From: Acidobacteriota bacterium | GTDB taxonomy: Bacteria; Acidobacteriota; Terriglobia; Terriglobales; Acidobacteriaceae | Direction: 5' to 3' | Length of the DNA stretch: 37,845 nucleotides | Assembly: GCA_021851335.1 (NCBI GenBank) | Contig: JAJZEA010000030.1 | Coordinates: 1 to 37,845, forward strand | Shown here: one piece after another, positions 1-7,628 of the stretch | Position numbering within the stretch: the stretch's first letter is position 1 | Layout: every line of letters starts with the position of its first letter | Position numbers and translations under genes: made by a program | Notes under the pieces: generated by a model | The model's input: the letters and a program-made list of their open reading frames with translations, nothing else | Told to the model about the DNA's origin: nothing | Database searches by the model: none

Positions 1-306
1 GGACCGCTCGATCACCGCCGATACGGTCACTCCATGAGCCAGAAGATTGCGCTGCGCTTCGGCTTGCGTGCGCAGCGCCTTCGGTGCGCTGGGCGAGATT
101 TTGCGCGTCAGCGGAGTGGGCGGATCGTTGTTCGCATCGGTCACAAGCGCATCGACCAGTACGAGTTCCGTATTGGCCTGGATCAAGGGGATGCTGGAAC
201 CGGCAGGAGGTTGTTGCTCGCCTGCGGCGATTCCGGTGAACAGCACGGTCACCAGAAGCGATGGAACTGCGCGTGAAATTCTGGATACTGTCCGACGCAT
301 ATCCAT
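1..306 (-). CDS. Secreted protein, N-terminal part only (possible VWFA-related family)
   Basis: An open frame runs on the minus strand from ATG at 306 to the window edge, giving 102 codons with no stop, so the C-terminal part lies outside. The first 30 or so residues look like a signal peptide: basic start ([12 protein letters not shown]), then a hydrophobic run ([12 protein letters not shown]). The mature part contains [14 protein letters not shown], which resembles the opening strand of the acidobacterial VWFA-related domain (LVxVDVxVTD), but the diagnostic MIDAS motif is not in view. An in-frame stop at 331-333 limits upstream extension; a second ATG lies at 300. No clear Shine-Dalgarno is seen. 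It diverges from ruvB with only 77 bases between starts. The family assignment is a guess from a short stretch; a secreted or periplasmic location is better supported. Confidence 0.55.
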   Translation of the reverse strand, partial: MDMRRTVSRISRAVPSLLVTVLFTGIAAGEQQPPAGSSIPLIQANTELVLVDALVTDANNDPPTPLTRKISPSAPKALRTQAEAQRNLLAHGVTVSAVIERS

Positions 307-344
307 CAATCTATCGCAGCAAAGCCGGCTTATGCCGCTTCCGT

Positions 345-373
345 TTGCCTGCCGCGTGCGCTCCCGTTAGACT
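345..373 (+). promoter_or_regulatory. Candidate ruvB promoter, near-leaderless
   Basis: TTGCCT at 345-350 and TAGACT at 368-373 are spaced by 17 bases. The -10 ends only 10 bases before the ruvB ATG at 384, and no Shine-Dalgarno precedes that ATG. If real, the transcript would begin within a few bases of the start codon. Both boxes match the consensus at only 4 of 6 positions. Confidence 0.3.
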
Positions 374-383
374 TCTCTTCAGC

Positions 384-1427
384 ATGGCACGCAGCAAAGA
401 CTCCAGCGATTCTCCCGAACGGCTCATCAGCGCCACGCGCGCCGGCGAGGAAGACGGCTTTGAACTCAAGCTCCGCCCGCGCTGGCTCCGTGAGTTCATC
501 GGCCAGTCCCGCGCCAAGGAGCAGCTCGCCATCGCCCTCGAAGCGGCCAAATCCCGCGGCGATGCACTCGATCACGTTCTGCTCTCCGGCCCGCCCGGAC
601 TCGGCAAGACGACACTCGCCTCGATCATCGCCAACGAACTCGATGTCGGCTTCCAGCAGACCTCCGGCCCAACGCTCCAGATTCAGGGCGACATGACCGC
701 GATCCTCACCAATCTGCGGGACAAACAGGTGCTGTTTCTCGACGAGATTCACCGTCTTCAGCCGGTGCTGGAAGAAAAGCTCTACACCGCGCTCGAAGAC
801 CTGAAGCTCGATATCATCATCGGCCAGGGGCCGTCGGCGCGCACCCACGTGATGGAGATTCGCCCTTTCACCTTCGTCGCCGCCACCACGCGGCTGGGCA
901 TGCTCTCCTCGCCGCTGCGCTCGCGCTTTGGCATCCTGCTGCGGCTGGAGTTTTATACCGAGGAAGAGCTGCGCATCATCGTCGAACGTTCCGCAGAAGT
1001 GCTGCAAGTGCCCATCGACACCGACGGCGCCGCTGAGATTGCTCTTCGCTCACGCGGCACCCCGCGCATCGCCAACCGCCTGCTCAGGCGTGTGCGCGAC
1101 TACGCCCAGGTCCGCGGCAACGGCGAGATCGATCGCAAGACCGCTCACGCCGCCCTGACCATGCTCGACGTCGATCCGCACGGCTTCGACGAGATCGATC
1201 GCCGCCTGCTGCTGACCATCATTGAGAAGTACGATGGCGGCCCGGTTGGCCTCGGCACGCTTGCCGCCATCCTCTCCGAAGATGAGGGCGCGCTCGAAGA
1301 GGTCTACGAGCCATTCCTCATCCAGATTGGATTTCTTGATCGCACCCCACGCGGCCGCATCGCCACGCGCCTGGCCTATGAACACTTCCGCATCGCCATG
1401 CCCCAGCGCCCAGCCTCCCTGTTCTGA
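384..1427 (+). CDS. ruvB: Holliday junction branch migration ATPase RuvB
   Basis: RuvB is the hexameric AAA+ motor that, with RuvA, drives branch migration of Holliday junctions in recombination repair. The 347-residue product has all the landmarks: the conserved opening [12 protein letters not shown], Walker A GPPGLGKT near residue 70, Walker B LFLDEIH near 120, sensor 1 AATTR near 170, the arginine-finger segment SPLRSRFG near 180, and the C-terminal winged-helix domain with [12 protein letters not shown] and TPRGRIAT. Length is normal for RuvB. The frame is open upstream to 261, but those residues do not resemble RuvB, and MARSKDSSD at 384 gives the expected N-terminus. No ribosome binding site is visible. 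ruvA and ruvC are not adjacent. It converges with the phosphorylase gene, 33 bases away. Confidence 0.97.
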   Translation: MARSKDSSDSPERLISATRAGEEDGFELKLRPRWLREFIGQSRAKEQLAIALEAAKSRGDALDHVLLSGPPGLGKTTLASIIANELDVGFQQTSGPTLQIQGDMTAILTNLRDKQVLFLDEIHRLQPVLEEKLYTALEDLKLDIIIGQGPSARTHVMEIRPFTFVAATTRLGMLSSPLRSRFGILLRLEFYTEEELRIIVERSAEVLQVPIDTDGAAEIALRSRGTPRIANRLLRRVRDYAQVRGNGEIDRKTAHAALTMLDVDPHGFDEIDRRLLLTIIEKYDGGPVGLGTLAAILSEDEGALEEVYEPFLIQIGFLDRTPRGRIATRLAYEHFRIAMPQRPASLF

Positions 1428-1460
1428 GGCTGAGCGTGGTCTCAAAACGCCGCAACCGCT

Positions 1461-3227
1461 TCAGCTTGCCGAAACAGCCTCGGCCATCGCCGGAATCTCC
1501 TCGGTGATGTCGTACGGGTAGTAGGAGTTGCGTATGTATTGCTTGACCATCCGGTTCGTGTTGAAGAAGGATCCGTTGTGCGCGATGGTCGTCGCCATCA
1601 GACGCGCCCAGCGTATCTGCTCCGCATACGCCGGAGTCACCGCTGTTTCGAGCTTCGTATAGAGCGATTCCGCTTCTGCGGCATCGTCCGCTCCATCTTC
1701 AATCGCCCATCCAGTCACCCCTTCAATGCAGCCCTCGATCCACCATCCGTCGAGAATCGACAGTGAGGGGACGCCGTTCAGCGCAGCCTTCATGCCGCTG
1801 GTGCCGGAGGCTTCATAGGGGCGCAGCGGCGTATTCACCCACACGTCCACACCCGCCGTCAGCGCTGCGCCCAGGTTCCAGTCGTAGTTTTCCAGATAGA
1901 CCACGCGCAAATCCGCGCCGGAGTATTGCTTTGCCTTTTCGATCACGCTGTGAATCAGCGCTTTGCCGGGTTCGTCCTGGGGATGCGCCTTGCCCGCGTA
2001 GAGAATCTGCAATCCGCCTGCCGCCTGCGCCATGCGTAGCAGCCGCTCCGGATCGCGAAACAGCAGGTCGGCTCGCTTATACGTCGCCGCGCGCCGAGCA
2101 AAGCCCAGCGTCAGCACCTTCGGATTCAGCACCAGCCCGGTTCGCGAAGCCACCTCGGCCAGCAGCGACTCCTTGGTTCGCGCATGTGCCGCCAGAATCT
2201 CGTCAGCCGGAATCGCGATGGCATTGCGCAGATAAAGGTGGTCGCGCCGCCAGCTTGCCATGTGTCGGTCAAACAGCTCGGCAAACGGTTCGCTCACCCA
2301 GGTTGGCCCATGCACGCCGTTGGTGATGGCATCAATCGTGTACTCCGGGAACATGGCCTGCGAAACCTCGCCATGCTTCAGCGCCACTCCGTTGCAATAA
2401 CGGCTGAAGCGCAGCGCGACATAGGTCATATTCAGCAGCCCTTCATGGCAGCAGCCAAGCAACTCCAGCCGCGCCGTCCGCTCCGCGCCCAGAATGCGCC
2501 GAGCCTGCTCCATGCTGAAGCGATCATGGCCTGCCGGGACCGGCGTATGCGTTGTAAAGACGCACTTCCTGCGCACCGCCTCGATATCCGTCGCCGAAAC
2601 CTGGCCCAGCGGCCCACCGCCTGTCTGCGCCTCCAGCAAAGCCAAAGTCAGAAATGCGGCATGGCCCTCGTTCATGTGATAGACATTGATCGGCAAGCCA
2701 AGCGCATGCGACATGCGCACCCCGCCCATGCCCAGCAGAATCTCCTGTTGCAGCCGATAGTTCGAATCGCCGCCATAAAGGTGGTCCGTCAGCCTGCGAT
2801 CCCACTCGCTGTTTTCCGCCAGGTCAGAGTCCAGCATGTAGATGGGCAGCAGATGGCCGGAGCGGCCCACGACATCGTAGCGCCACGCACGCAAGGTGAC
2901 GATGCGGTTCTCCACTGAAACCGTGACACGCGGAGCTTCCTCTGTGCAGAAGTCCTCCACTTGCCAGGGCTGCGCATCCTCGCTCTGTTTTCCTTCGGCG
3001 TCCAGAATCTGCCGGAAATAGCCTTTCCGGTGCAAGAGCGAGAAGGCCACCATCGGCGTGCTCAGGTCGGCTGCCGAACGCAGCGTGTCGCCGGCCAGCA
3101 TTCCCAGGCCGCCCGAATAGGTGGGCATCCTTGGGTTGATCGCGATCTCCATGGAAAAATAGGCCACCAGCCCGGTTGCCGGCGTGGGTTCGTAATTGCT
3201 TGGTTTCATTGAGGACGGCTTCAGCAT
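1461..3227 (-). CDS. glgP: Alpha-glucan (glycogen/starch) phosphorylase, short form
   Basis: A GT35-type, PLP-dependent phosphorylase that releases glucose-1-phosphate from alpha-1,4-glucans. Recognisable parts are the N-terminal AYFSMEIA, YSGGLGMLAGD, the MNEGHAAF segment, TTHTPVPAGHD and the C-terminal EASGTSGMKAALNG, whose lysine (about K480) would carry PLP. At 588 residues it belongs to the shorter alpha-glucan phosphorylase family rather than the 800-residue GlgP/MalP type. The start is set at ATG 3227 because GGGAGAAG precedes it by a few bases; ATG 3275 (longer) and 3209 (shorter) are possible. It lies downstream of galK on the same strand but is separated from it by 333 bases that include a strong hairpin, so it is probably its own transcription unit. 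Which glucan it uses cannot be told from sequence. Confidence 0.92.
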   Translation of the reverse strand: MLKPSSMKPSNYEPTPATGLVAYFSMEIAINPRMPTYSGGLGMLAGDTLRSAADLSTPMVAFSLLHRKGYFRQILDAEGKQSEDAQPWQVEDFCTEEAPRVTVSVENRIVTLRAWRYDVVGRSGHLLPIYMLDSDLAENSEWDRRLTDHLYGGDSNYRLQQEILLGMGGVRMSHALGLPINVYHMNEGHAAFLTLALLEAQTGGGPLGQVSATDIEAVRRKCVFTTHTPVPAGHDRFSMEQARRILGAERTARLELLGCCHEGLLNMTYVALRFSRYCNGVALKHGEVSQAMFPEYTIDAITNGVHGPTWVSEPFAELFDRHMASWRRDHLYLRNAIAIPADEILAAHARTKESLLAEVASRTGLVLNPKVLTLGFARRAATYKRADLLFRDPERLLRMAQAAGGLQILYAGKAHPQDEPGKALIHSVIEKAKQYSGADLRVVYLENYDWNLGAALTAGVDVWVNTPLRPYEASGTSGMKAALNGVPSLSILDGWWIEGCIEGVTGWAIEDGADDAAEAESLYTKLETAVTPAYAEQIRWARLMATTIAHNGSFFNTNRMVKQYIRNSYYPYDITEEIPAMAEAVSAS

Positions 3228-3560
3228 TGTGCTTCTCCCATGTGGCAAACGTGCGTTCCTTTGGTGGTCCTTCACCGGAGCGGGGAACTCCAGACTGCGA
3301 TCGGACGGCAGCAGAGTGAACGGAAATCCAAGCCAACGCTTGTATCTTCAGCAATACAAAGATCCCATTGCGCGTCGTGCCCGGGAATGTCTGATTGTAC
3401 CAAGAAGCCGCTTTTTCTCTGCCACGAAAAAGCGGCTTCAGGCCTAGCGGCAACAAATTTGGTGCTCATGAGCCGTGCTTTGCCCCATCTCATGTGCAGT
3501 TGAAGTTCAAGAGCAGCTCCCCCTGTTTAAATGTCAATACAAATCAAGGCAGCAAAGGCG
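3228..3560. other. Non-coding gap between galK and glgP
   Basis: This 333-base gap separates the 3' end of galK from the 5' end of glgP. Apart from the hairpin at 3404-3439 and the glgP Shine-Dalgarno at about 3231-3238, nothing was recognised. The short open frames in it have no family resemblance and no convincing ribosome binding sites. It presumably holds the glgP promoter, but no convincing -35/-10 pair was found. Confidence 0.6.
3404..3439 (-). terminator. 14-bp perfect hairpin downstream of galK
   Basis: Arms GAAGCCGCTTTTTC (3404-3417) and GAAAAAGCGGCTTC (3426-3439) are perfect inverted repeats around an 8-base loop. The hairpin lies about 120 bases beyond the galK stop and 180 bases before glgP. 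It lacks the usual trailing U tract; the T5/A5 runs are inside the arms. A transcription stop for the galK operon is the simplest reading, but an mRNA-stabilising or regulatory hairpin in the glgP leader is also possible. Confidence 0.5.
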
Positions 3561-4715
3561 TCAAGCCAGGGACCGCGCTCCATCGGAGGCATGACAGATA
3601 TAAATCTCCGGGCGGATCCCGGTCTCTGCCTGATACAGCGAGGCAAGCCGGGTTCTGAACTCCTGCGCGACTTCCTGTTCGACCAGATTGATCGTGCAGC
3701 CGCCAAAGCCGCCTCCGGTCAGCCGCGCTCCAATCAACCCAGGCAATCCCTCAGCCAGCTCCACCATCCGGTCTGCCTCCGAACAACTGGCTTCAAAGTC
3801 CTGGCTGTAGCTGCGGTGAGCCTCGTGCATCAGTCGCCCCAACTGCCCCAGATCGTGTCTTTCGAGCGCTGCCGCAGCTTCCAGCGTCCTTGTATTTTCG
3901 GTGATGATGTGCCGCGCGCGTTTTCTTGCAGCCTCTGGAATTTCATGGCTCCAGCGTTCCAGGTCTTCGACCGTCGCATCGCGCAGAAAACGGATCTCCG
4001 GCCTGTGCCGGGCCAGTATCTTGCAGGCAAGTTCGACCTCGGCGCGACGAGTGCCATATTCCCCACCCGCAATCGAATGCTTCACCATCGTATTGGCGAT
4101 CACCAGCGCGACATTGCTCGGAATCGGCGCCAGGCGATAGCTCAGATCGCGGCAATCCAGCAGCAAGGCGTGATCTGCCGCTCCGTTGGCCGAGACAAAC
4201 TGATCCATAATCCCGCAATTCGCGCCCACAAACTCATTCTCAGCTCGCTGGCAAAGCCGCGCCAGCGCAGGCCCTGCAATGGCCACTCGCATCAGCGAGG
4301 TCACCGCCGTGGCCGTGGCCACCTCCACCGAGGCCGAGCTGGAAAGACCTGATCCCAGAGGCACATCGCCCCACAGACTCAGACTCAACGCTGGAATCGC
4401 ATACCCCTCGGCAGCCAGCATCTGGATCACTCCCAGTGGATAATCGCTCCAGTCGCCTTTGCGCGAGGAGGGCAGCGCGGAGAGTTCAAAGCTGCGCTCC
4501 TCGGCAAAGTTCTCTGCCCAGAAAACAATCCGTCCGTCTGACCGCGGAGTGATTGCAGCCAGAGTCGAAAAGTCAATGGCGGCCGGCATCACAAACCCTT
4601 CGGCATAGTCTGTGTGTTCGCCAATCAAATTGACGCGGCCGGGCGCAGCAAAGACCAAAGGCTTGGCTCCAAAGCGCTTCCGGTGCAGTTCCTTCAGTTG
4701 CTCCACGTTCTGCAT
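3561..4715 (-). CDS. galK: Galactokinase
   Basis: Phosphorylates alpha-D-galactose at C1 with ATP, the first committed step of the Leloir pathway. This is a GHMP-kinase fold protein of 384 residues, the usual length. The galactokinase signature GRVNLIGEHTDY is at residues 26-37, the ATP-binding PLGSGLSSSAS at 119-129, the catalytic-aspartate segment CGIMDQFVSA near 168, and the third GHMP motif LTGGGFGGCT near 331-340. ATG 4715 is preceded by an AAAGGA element. It sits 15 bases behind the aldose-1-epimerase-like gene, which would supply the alpha anomer, so the two form a galactose-activation pair. galT and galE are not in the window. Confidence 0.96.
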   Translation of the reverse strand: MQNVEQLKELHRKRFGAKPLVFAAPGRVNLIGEHTDYAEGFVMPAAIDFSTLAAITPRSDGRIVFWAENFAEERSFELSALPSSRKGDWSDYPLGVIQMLAAEGYAIPALSLSLWGDVPLGSGLSSSASVEVATATAVTSLMRVAIAGPALARLCQRAENEFVGANCGIMDQFVSANGAADHALLLDCRDLSYRLAPIPSNVALVIANTMVKHSIAGGEYGTRRAEVELACKILARHRPEIRFLRDATVEDLERWSHEIPEAARKRARHIITENTRTLEAAAALERHDLGQLGRLMHEAHRSYSQDFEASCSEADRMVELAEGLPGLIGARLTGGGFGGCTINLVEQEVAQEFRTRLASLYQAETGIRPEIYICHASDGARSLA

Positions 4716-4730
4716 CCGCCTACTGTCCTT

Positions 4731-5738
4731 TCACCGGGTCTTCGCCGTCTGCTCAATTTCCACATCCATCGGCCAGTGCGTTGTCTCGCCCGGCTCGATC
4801 CAACGAGTCCATGCACCCATCGTCGCCAGCGCATCCGTCGGAGCGGTCGTGGGTTCCATGGCAACACACATCTGTCGTTCCCCGGACTCCGGCCATCCCC
4901 CATAGCAAAGCCACAGCCCCAGATAAGGCGTCGCCCGCGGATCAAAACGGAACGTCACGCTCACGCCAACCTGCCTGCGCTCCAGCCTGCACCAGCCCTC
5001 CGCCTCCGACAACCTGTCGCTGAAAAGCTTTTCGGCATAGCCCGTCGATGCCAGCTCCACAACGCTCAGGTCGATCGCATTGGCTGACGGAGAATCCGTG
5101 CGGCTGGAATCTTCTCGCTGAGGATGCGGCCACTGAATCCACGTACCCTGCGCTCCAAGGCGGGTGCCGCGCGAGCCTTCCACGCGCATCCGCCGAAGCC
5201 CATCCGGAAGCACAATGCGGTCACCGGCTTCACAGGCAAACAGGGGATGCGCCGCCCAACTCCACGGCATCCGATCCCGTCCCACATTGCGCAGCGAATA
5301 GAGCAGCCGCAGTTGCCATCCGGTCTCTGTCTCCGCCACGATCATCGAACGCGTCAGCTCCAGCGGCAGCGCCTCGCAGCGCGCGCTCATCGTTATGGCA
5401 TCCGGCGTGTGCTCCACTACCCGCCAACCCACGCGCCACAGGTCGCCGTGATCCCGCATCTCGGCCACGCCGGAAGCCGTCTCCACCGAGCAGGCGGCAA
5501 CCGTCGGCAGGCATTCATCCCAACCGCTCGCATCGCTGTCTTCAAACGCCATCTGAGCGGAACGAGCCAGGATCGGTCGCAGAGGCTGCTGCAGCAACTC
5601 ATGATGGTGTATGAGCAGGCTTGAAATTTTGCCTCCGCACTCCGGTTGCACCGTCAGCAGGCACTGCCCTGCCGCAATGACAACCTTTTCATTTCCGTCC
5701 GCCATTCGCATCCCTTCATTGAAATCGAATTGATTCAT
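4731..5738 (-). CDS. Aldose 1-epimerase-like (galactose mutarotase-like) protein
   Basis: Probably interconverts sugar anomers ahead of galactokinase. The 335-residue product has the galactose-mutarotase beta-sandwich pattern: GGKISSLL near the N-terminus, GWDECLPT, the histidine-containing WSWAAHPLF, and the C-terminal AMEPTTAPTDAL. The last matches the EPxTxPxxA segment that carries the catalytic glutamate in aldose epimerases. The start is taken at ATG 5738 because it overlaps the upstream TGA stop as ATGA and has GGAG just upstream; ATG 5708, ten codons further in, is an alternative. Overlap with the decarboxylase and the 15-base gap to galK show a single operon. The substrate could be a hexose other than galactose; context favours galactose. 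Confidence 0.85.
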   Translation of the reverse strand: MNQFDFNEGMRMADGNEKVVIAAGQCLLTVQPECGGKISSLLIHHHELLQQPLRPILARSAQMAFEDSDASGWDECLPTVAACSVETASGVAEMRDHGDLWRVGWRVVEHTPDAITMSARCEALPLELTRSMIVAETETGWQLRLLYSLRNVGRDRMPWSWAAHPLFACEAGDRIVLPDGLRRMRVEGSRGTRLGAQGTWIQWPHPQREDSSRTDSPSANAIDLSVVELASTGYAEKLFSDRLSEAEGWCRLERRQVGVSVTFRFDPRATPYLGLWLCYGGWPESGERQMCVAMEPTTAPTDALATMGAWTRWIEPGETTHWPMDVEIEQTAKTR

Positions 5739-7087
5739 CTCTCCGCAGCGACACTCAGCCGGCGCCAGATCTCCGGAAGCCACTCTTCATGTTCCGGCTT
5801 CATCAGAACGGAGCGCAAACACTGCACCCTCTCCGACTCGTTTGCCTCAAAAAACCTGCCGGGCAACTGCACCAGCGCCAGATGCAGGCCGCAAGCTTCA
5901 CACGCTTCAAAAATCTGCTGGGCTTGGTTGGATGCTCCGGAAACTCGCCACACCACGATATCAAGCTCAGGCCCGCACGGCAACGGAGAAAAACGCGGGT
6001 CTTCCCGCAATCTGCAATCCAGCTCCAGCGCCGCGCGACGTCCCGCAGCCAGTCCGCGCGCAAATCCACCCTCCGGTTCACCAGGCCCGACCAGCGGAAG
6101 CAGCTTCTGCGTCGCCCAAAGCGCAACTGCCGCGGCCCCCGCTCGACTGCATTCCAGGCTGATCTCGCCCAGATGCAATTCGGTCGAAGTGAAGTAGGTG
6201 TACGGCGAGTCGTGCTTGTAGAACCGGCCCACTCCCGCATCGCGAAACAGCACACAGCCGCAGCCATAGGGCTGCAACCCATGCTTGTGCGGATCGACCA
6301 CAATCGAATCGACCCGCTCCATCGACTCAAAGGCCGACGCTGCACTCTCCCCAAGATCCGAGCGGATCAGCCGAAAATACCCGCCATACGCAGCGTCCAC
6401 ATGCACGCGAAATCCGTAGCGCTCGCGCAATGCCAGAATCTCCGCCAGCGGATCGACCGCGCCCAGCGCCGTCGTCCCCAGCGTCGCCACCACGGTTCCC
6501 ACGTTGCCGCGGCGCAGCGCGTCCTCCAGAGCATTCACGTCCATGCGTCCTCGGTCATCACACCGCACCGCTTCAAACGGAATCCCCAACACCGCCGTAA
6601 TGCGCCTGTGCGTGTAATGCGCCTGTTCGCTCGCCACCACAAGTTTGCCCGGTGCCAGTTGACTGGAGACCCAAAGCGCTTCGAGATTGGCAAACGTTCC
6701 ACCCGAGGTCAGGTGGCCCAGAAAACCGCCCGCTTCGCCCCACCCAAACATCCGCGCAATCTCTGCGACCGCTTCCATCTCCATCGCGGAGCTGGCTCGA
6801 CCCCCATCCCGCGCATGGTTGTTCGGATTGATCGTCATCGCCAGCGCATAGGCCGCCTGCGCCACCGGATGCGGCGGTTTCAGCATCTGCCCGGCATACA
6901 GCGGGTGAAAATACGGATAGTTGTCCGTCAGCCGACTGGCAACCTGGGCCATCACCGCAGACGCTTGTGGGCTTTTGGCCACGGCCGAGGAGGCATATTC
7001 CGGCAGCGAGGCAAATCCCTGTTCCAGTCGCTCCAGCCCATCTCTCAGCAGCCCGATCCATTCGTCTTTTTCATCGGTGCCATTCAT
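5735..7087 (-). CDS. PLP-dependent group II amino-acid decarboxylase family protein
   Basis: A 450-residue fold-type I PLP enzyme of the glutamate/aromatic amino-acid decarboxylase family. Visible motifs are the amino-terminal YPYFHPLYAGQML, GHLTSGGTFANLEAL (phosphate-binding and substrate region), HVDAAYGGYF with the PLP-contacting aspartate, and VDPHKHGLQPYG with the Schiff-base lysine at about K268. Substrate is unknown: tyrosine, aspartate, glutamate and diaminobutyrate decarboxylases all look like this. It is the first gene of the operon with the epimerase-like gene (ATGA overlap) and galK, an unexpected partner for sugar genes. ATG 7087 has no Shine-Dalgarno, and a possible -10 lies almost on top of it, suggesting a leaderless mRNA. 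Confidence 0.88.
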   Translation of the reverse strand: MNGTDEKDEWIGLLRDGLERLEQGFASLPEYASSAVAKSPQASAVMAQVASRLTDNYPYFHPLYAGQMLKPPHPVAQAAYALAMTINPNNHARDGGRASSAMEMEAVAEIARMFGWGEAGGFLGHLTSGGTFANLEALWVSSQLAPGKLVVASEQAHYTHRRITAVLGIPFEAVRCDDRGRMDVNALEDALRRGNVGTVVATLGTTALGAVDPLAEILALRERYGFRVHVDAAYGGYFRLIRSDLGESAASAFESMERVDSIVVDPHKHGLQPYGCGCVLFRDAGVGRFYKHDSPYTYFTSTELHLGEISLECSRAGAAAVALWATQKLLPLVGPGEPEGGFARGLAAGRRAALELDCRLREDPRFSPLPCGPELDIVVWRVSGASNQAQQIFEACEACGLHLALVQLPGRFFEANESERVQCLRSVLMKPEHEEWLPEIWRRLSVAAER

Positions 7088-7098
7088 CGCGAAAACTT

Positions 7099-7104
7099 AC
7101 CATA
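7099..7104 (-). promoter_or_regulatory. Candidate extended -10 for the decarboxylase-galK operon
   Basis: On the minus strand TGC-TATGGT matches an extended -10 element and ends 11 bases before the ATG at 7087. No good -35 is visible at 16-18 bases. With no Shine-Dalgarno in between, transcription would start almost at the initiation codon. Confidence 0.28.
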
Positions 7105-7263
7105 GCACGACGACCGCAACAGGCCCAAAATGGAACTCCAAAAGGAGATCAACGAGTCGCAAACGCTTGTCCGTAATTTTTCATGCTGGCTTTTTCCAGA
7201 ACAGTGGTACTATCGGTTTAGCGTTTGAACCGAATCGGGCGTGAGCAGTACTCGCCCAACCAA

Positions 7264-7281
7264 GCAAGCTTCTGCTTGTCT
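7264..7281 (+). other. Small hairpin in the cold-shock gene leader
   Basis: Within the region upstream of the cold-shock gene, CAAGCA and TGCTTG can pair around a 6-base loop, and a second imperfect pairing (GGGC with GAG / CTC with GCCC) lies just before it, around 7237-7257. Cold-shock mRNAs often have structured leaders, but whether this one is transcribed is not shown. Confidence 0.3.
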
Positions 7282-7331
7282 TCGCTCCGTTTCACTCCAG
7301 CGCAATTCAATCTTCAGGAAATACGAATCAA

Positions 7332-7532
7332 ATGGAACAAGGTACTGTGAAATGGTTTAACGACGCGAAGGGCTTTGGCTTTATCTCGCGTCAGAACGGC
7401 GAAGATGTCTTCGTGCATTACTCCGCCATCAACTCGAATGGCTTCAAGAGCCTGCAGGAAGGCCAGGCCGTACAGTTCAACGTGGTCAAGGGACCTAAGG
7501 GATGGCAAGCTGCCGACGTGCAGCCTCTGTAA
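7332..7532 (+). CDS. Cold-shock domain protein (CspA family)
   Basis: A 66-residue single cold-shock domain, the standard length. It has both nucleic-acid-binding motifs: RNP1 as KGFGFIS near residues 14-20 and RNP2 as VFVHYSAI near 27-34, preceded by the typical opening [11 protein letters not shown]. Such proteins bind single-stranded RNA and DNA and act as RNA chaperones in the cytoplasm. It stands alone, with about 240 bases of upstream non-coding sequence shared with the divergent decarboxylase operon, and is closed by a strong intrinsic terminator. The Shine-Dalgarno (AGGAAA) lies about 12 bases before the ATG and is weak. It could be constitutive or cold-inducible; sequence does not decide. 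Confidence 0.96.
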   Translation: MEQGTVKWFNDAKGFGFISRQNGEDVFVHYSAINSNGFKSLQEGQAVQFNVVKGPKGWQAADVQPL

Positions 7533-7563
7533 ATCCAATCTCTCTGACCCGTTCAGAGTTTCT

Positions 7564-7598
7564 CAGGGCAGGGAGCGATCCCTGCCCTGATTCTTTTC
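7564..7598 (+). terminator. Intrinsic terminator of the cold-shock gene
   Basis: CAGGGCAGGGA and TCCCTGCCCTG form a perfect 11-bp stem closed by the tetraloop GCGA, followed by ATTCTTTT. It lies 31 bases after the stop codon at 7532 and separates this gene from the convergent glycosyltransferase. Confidence 0.93.
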
Positions 7599-7628
7599 CG
7601 GGTGCTTCCAGCGCCCATTCTCCCGCCA

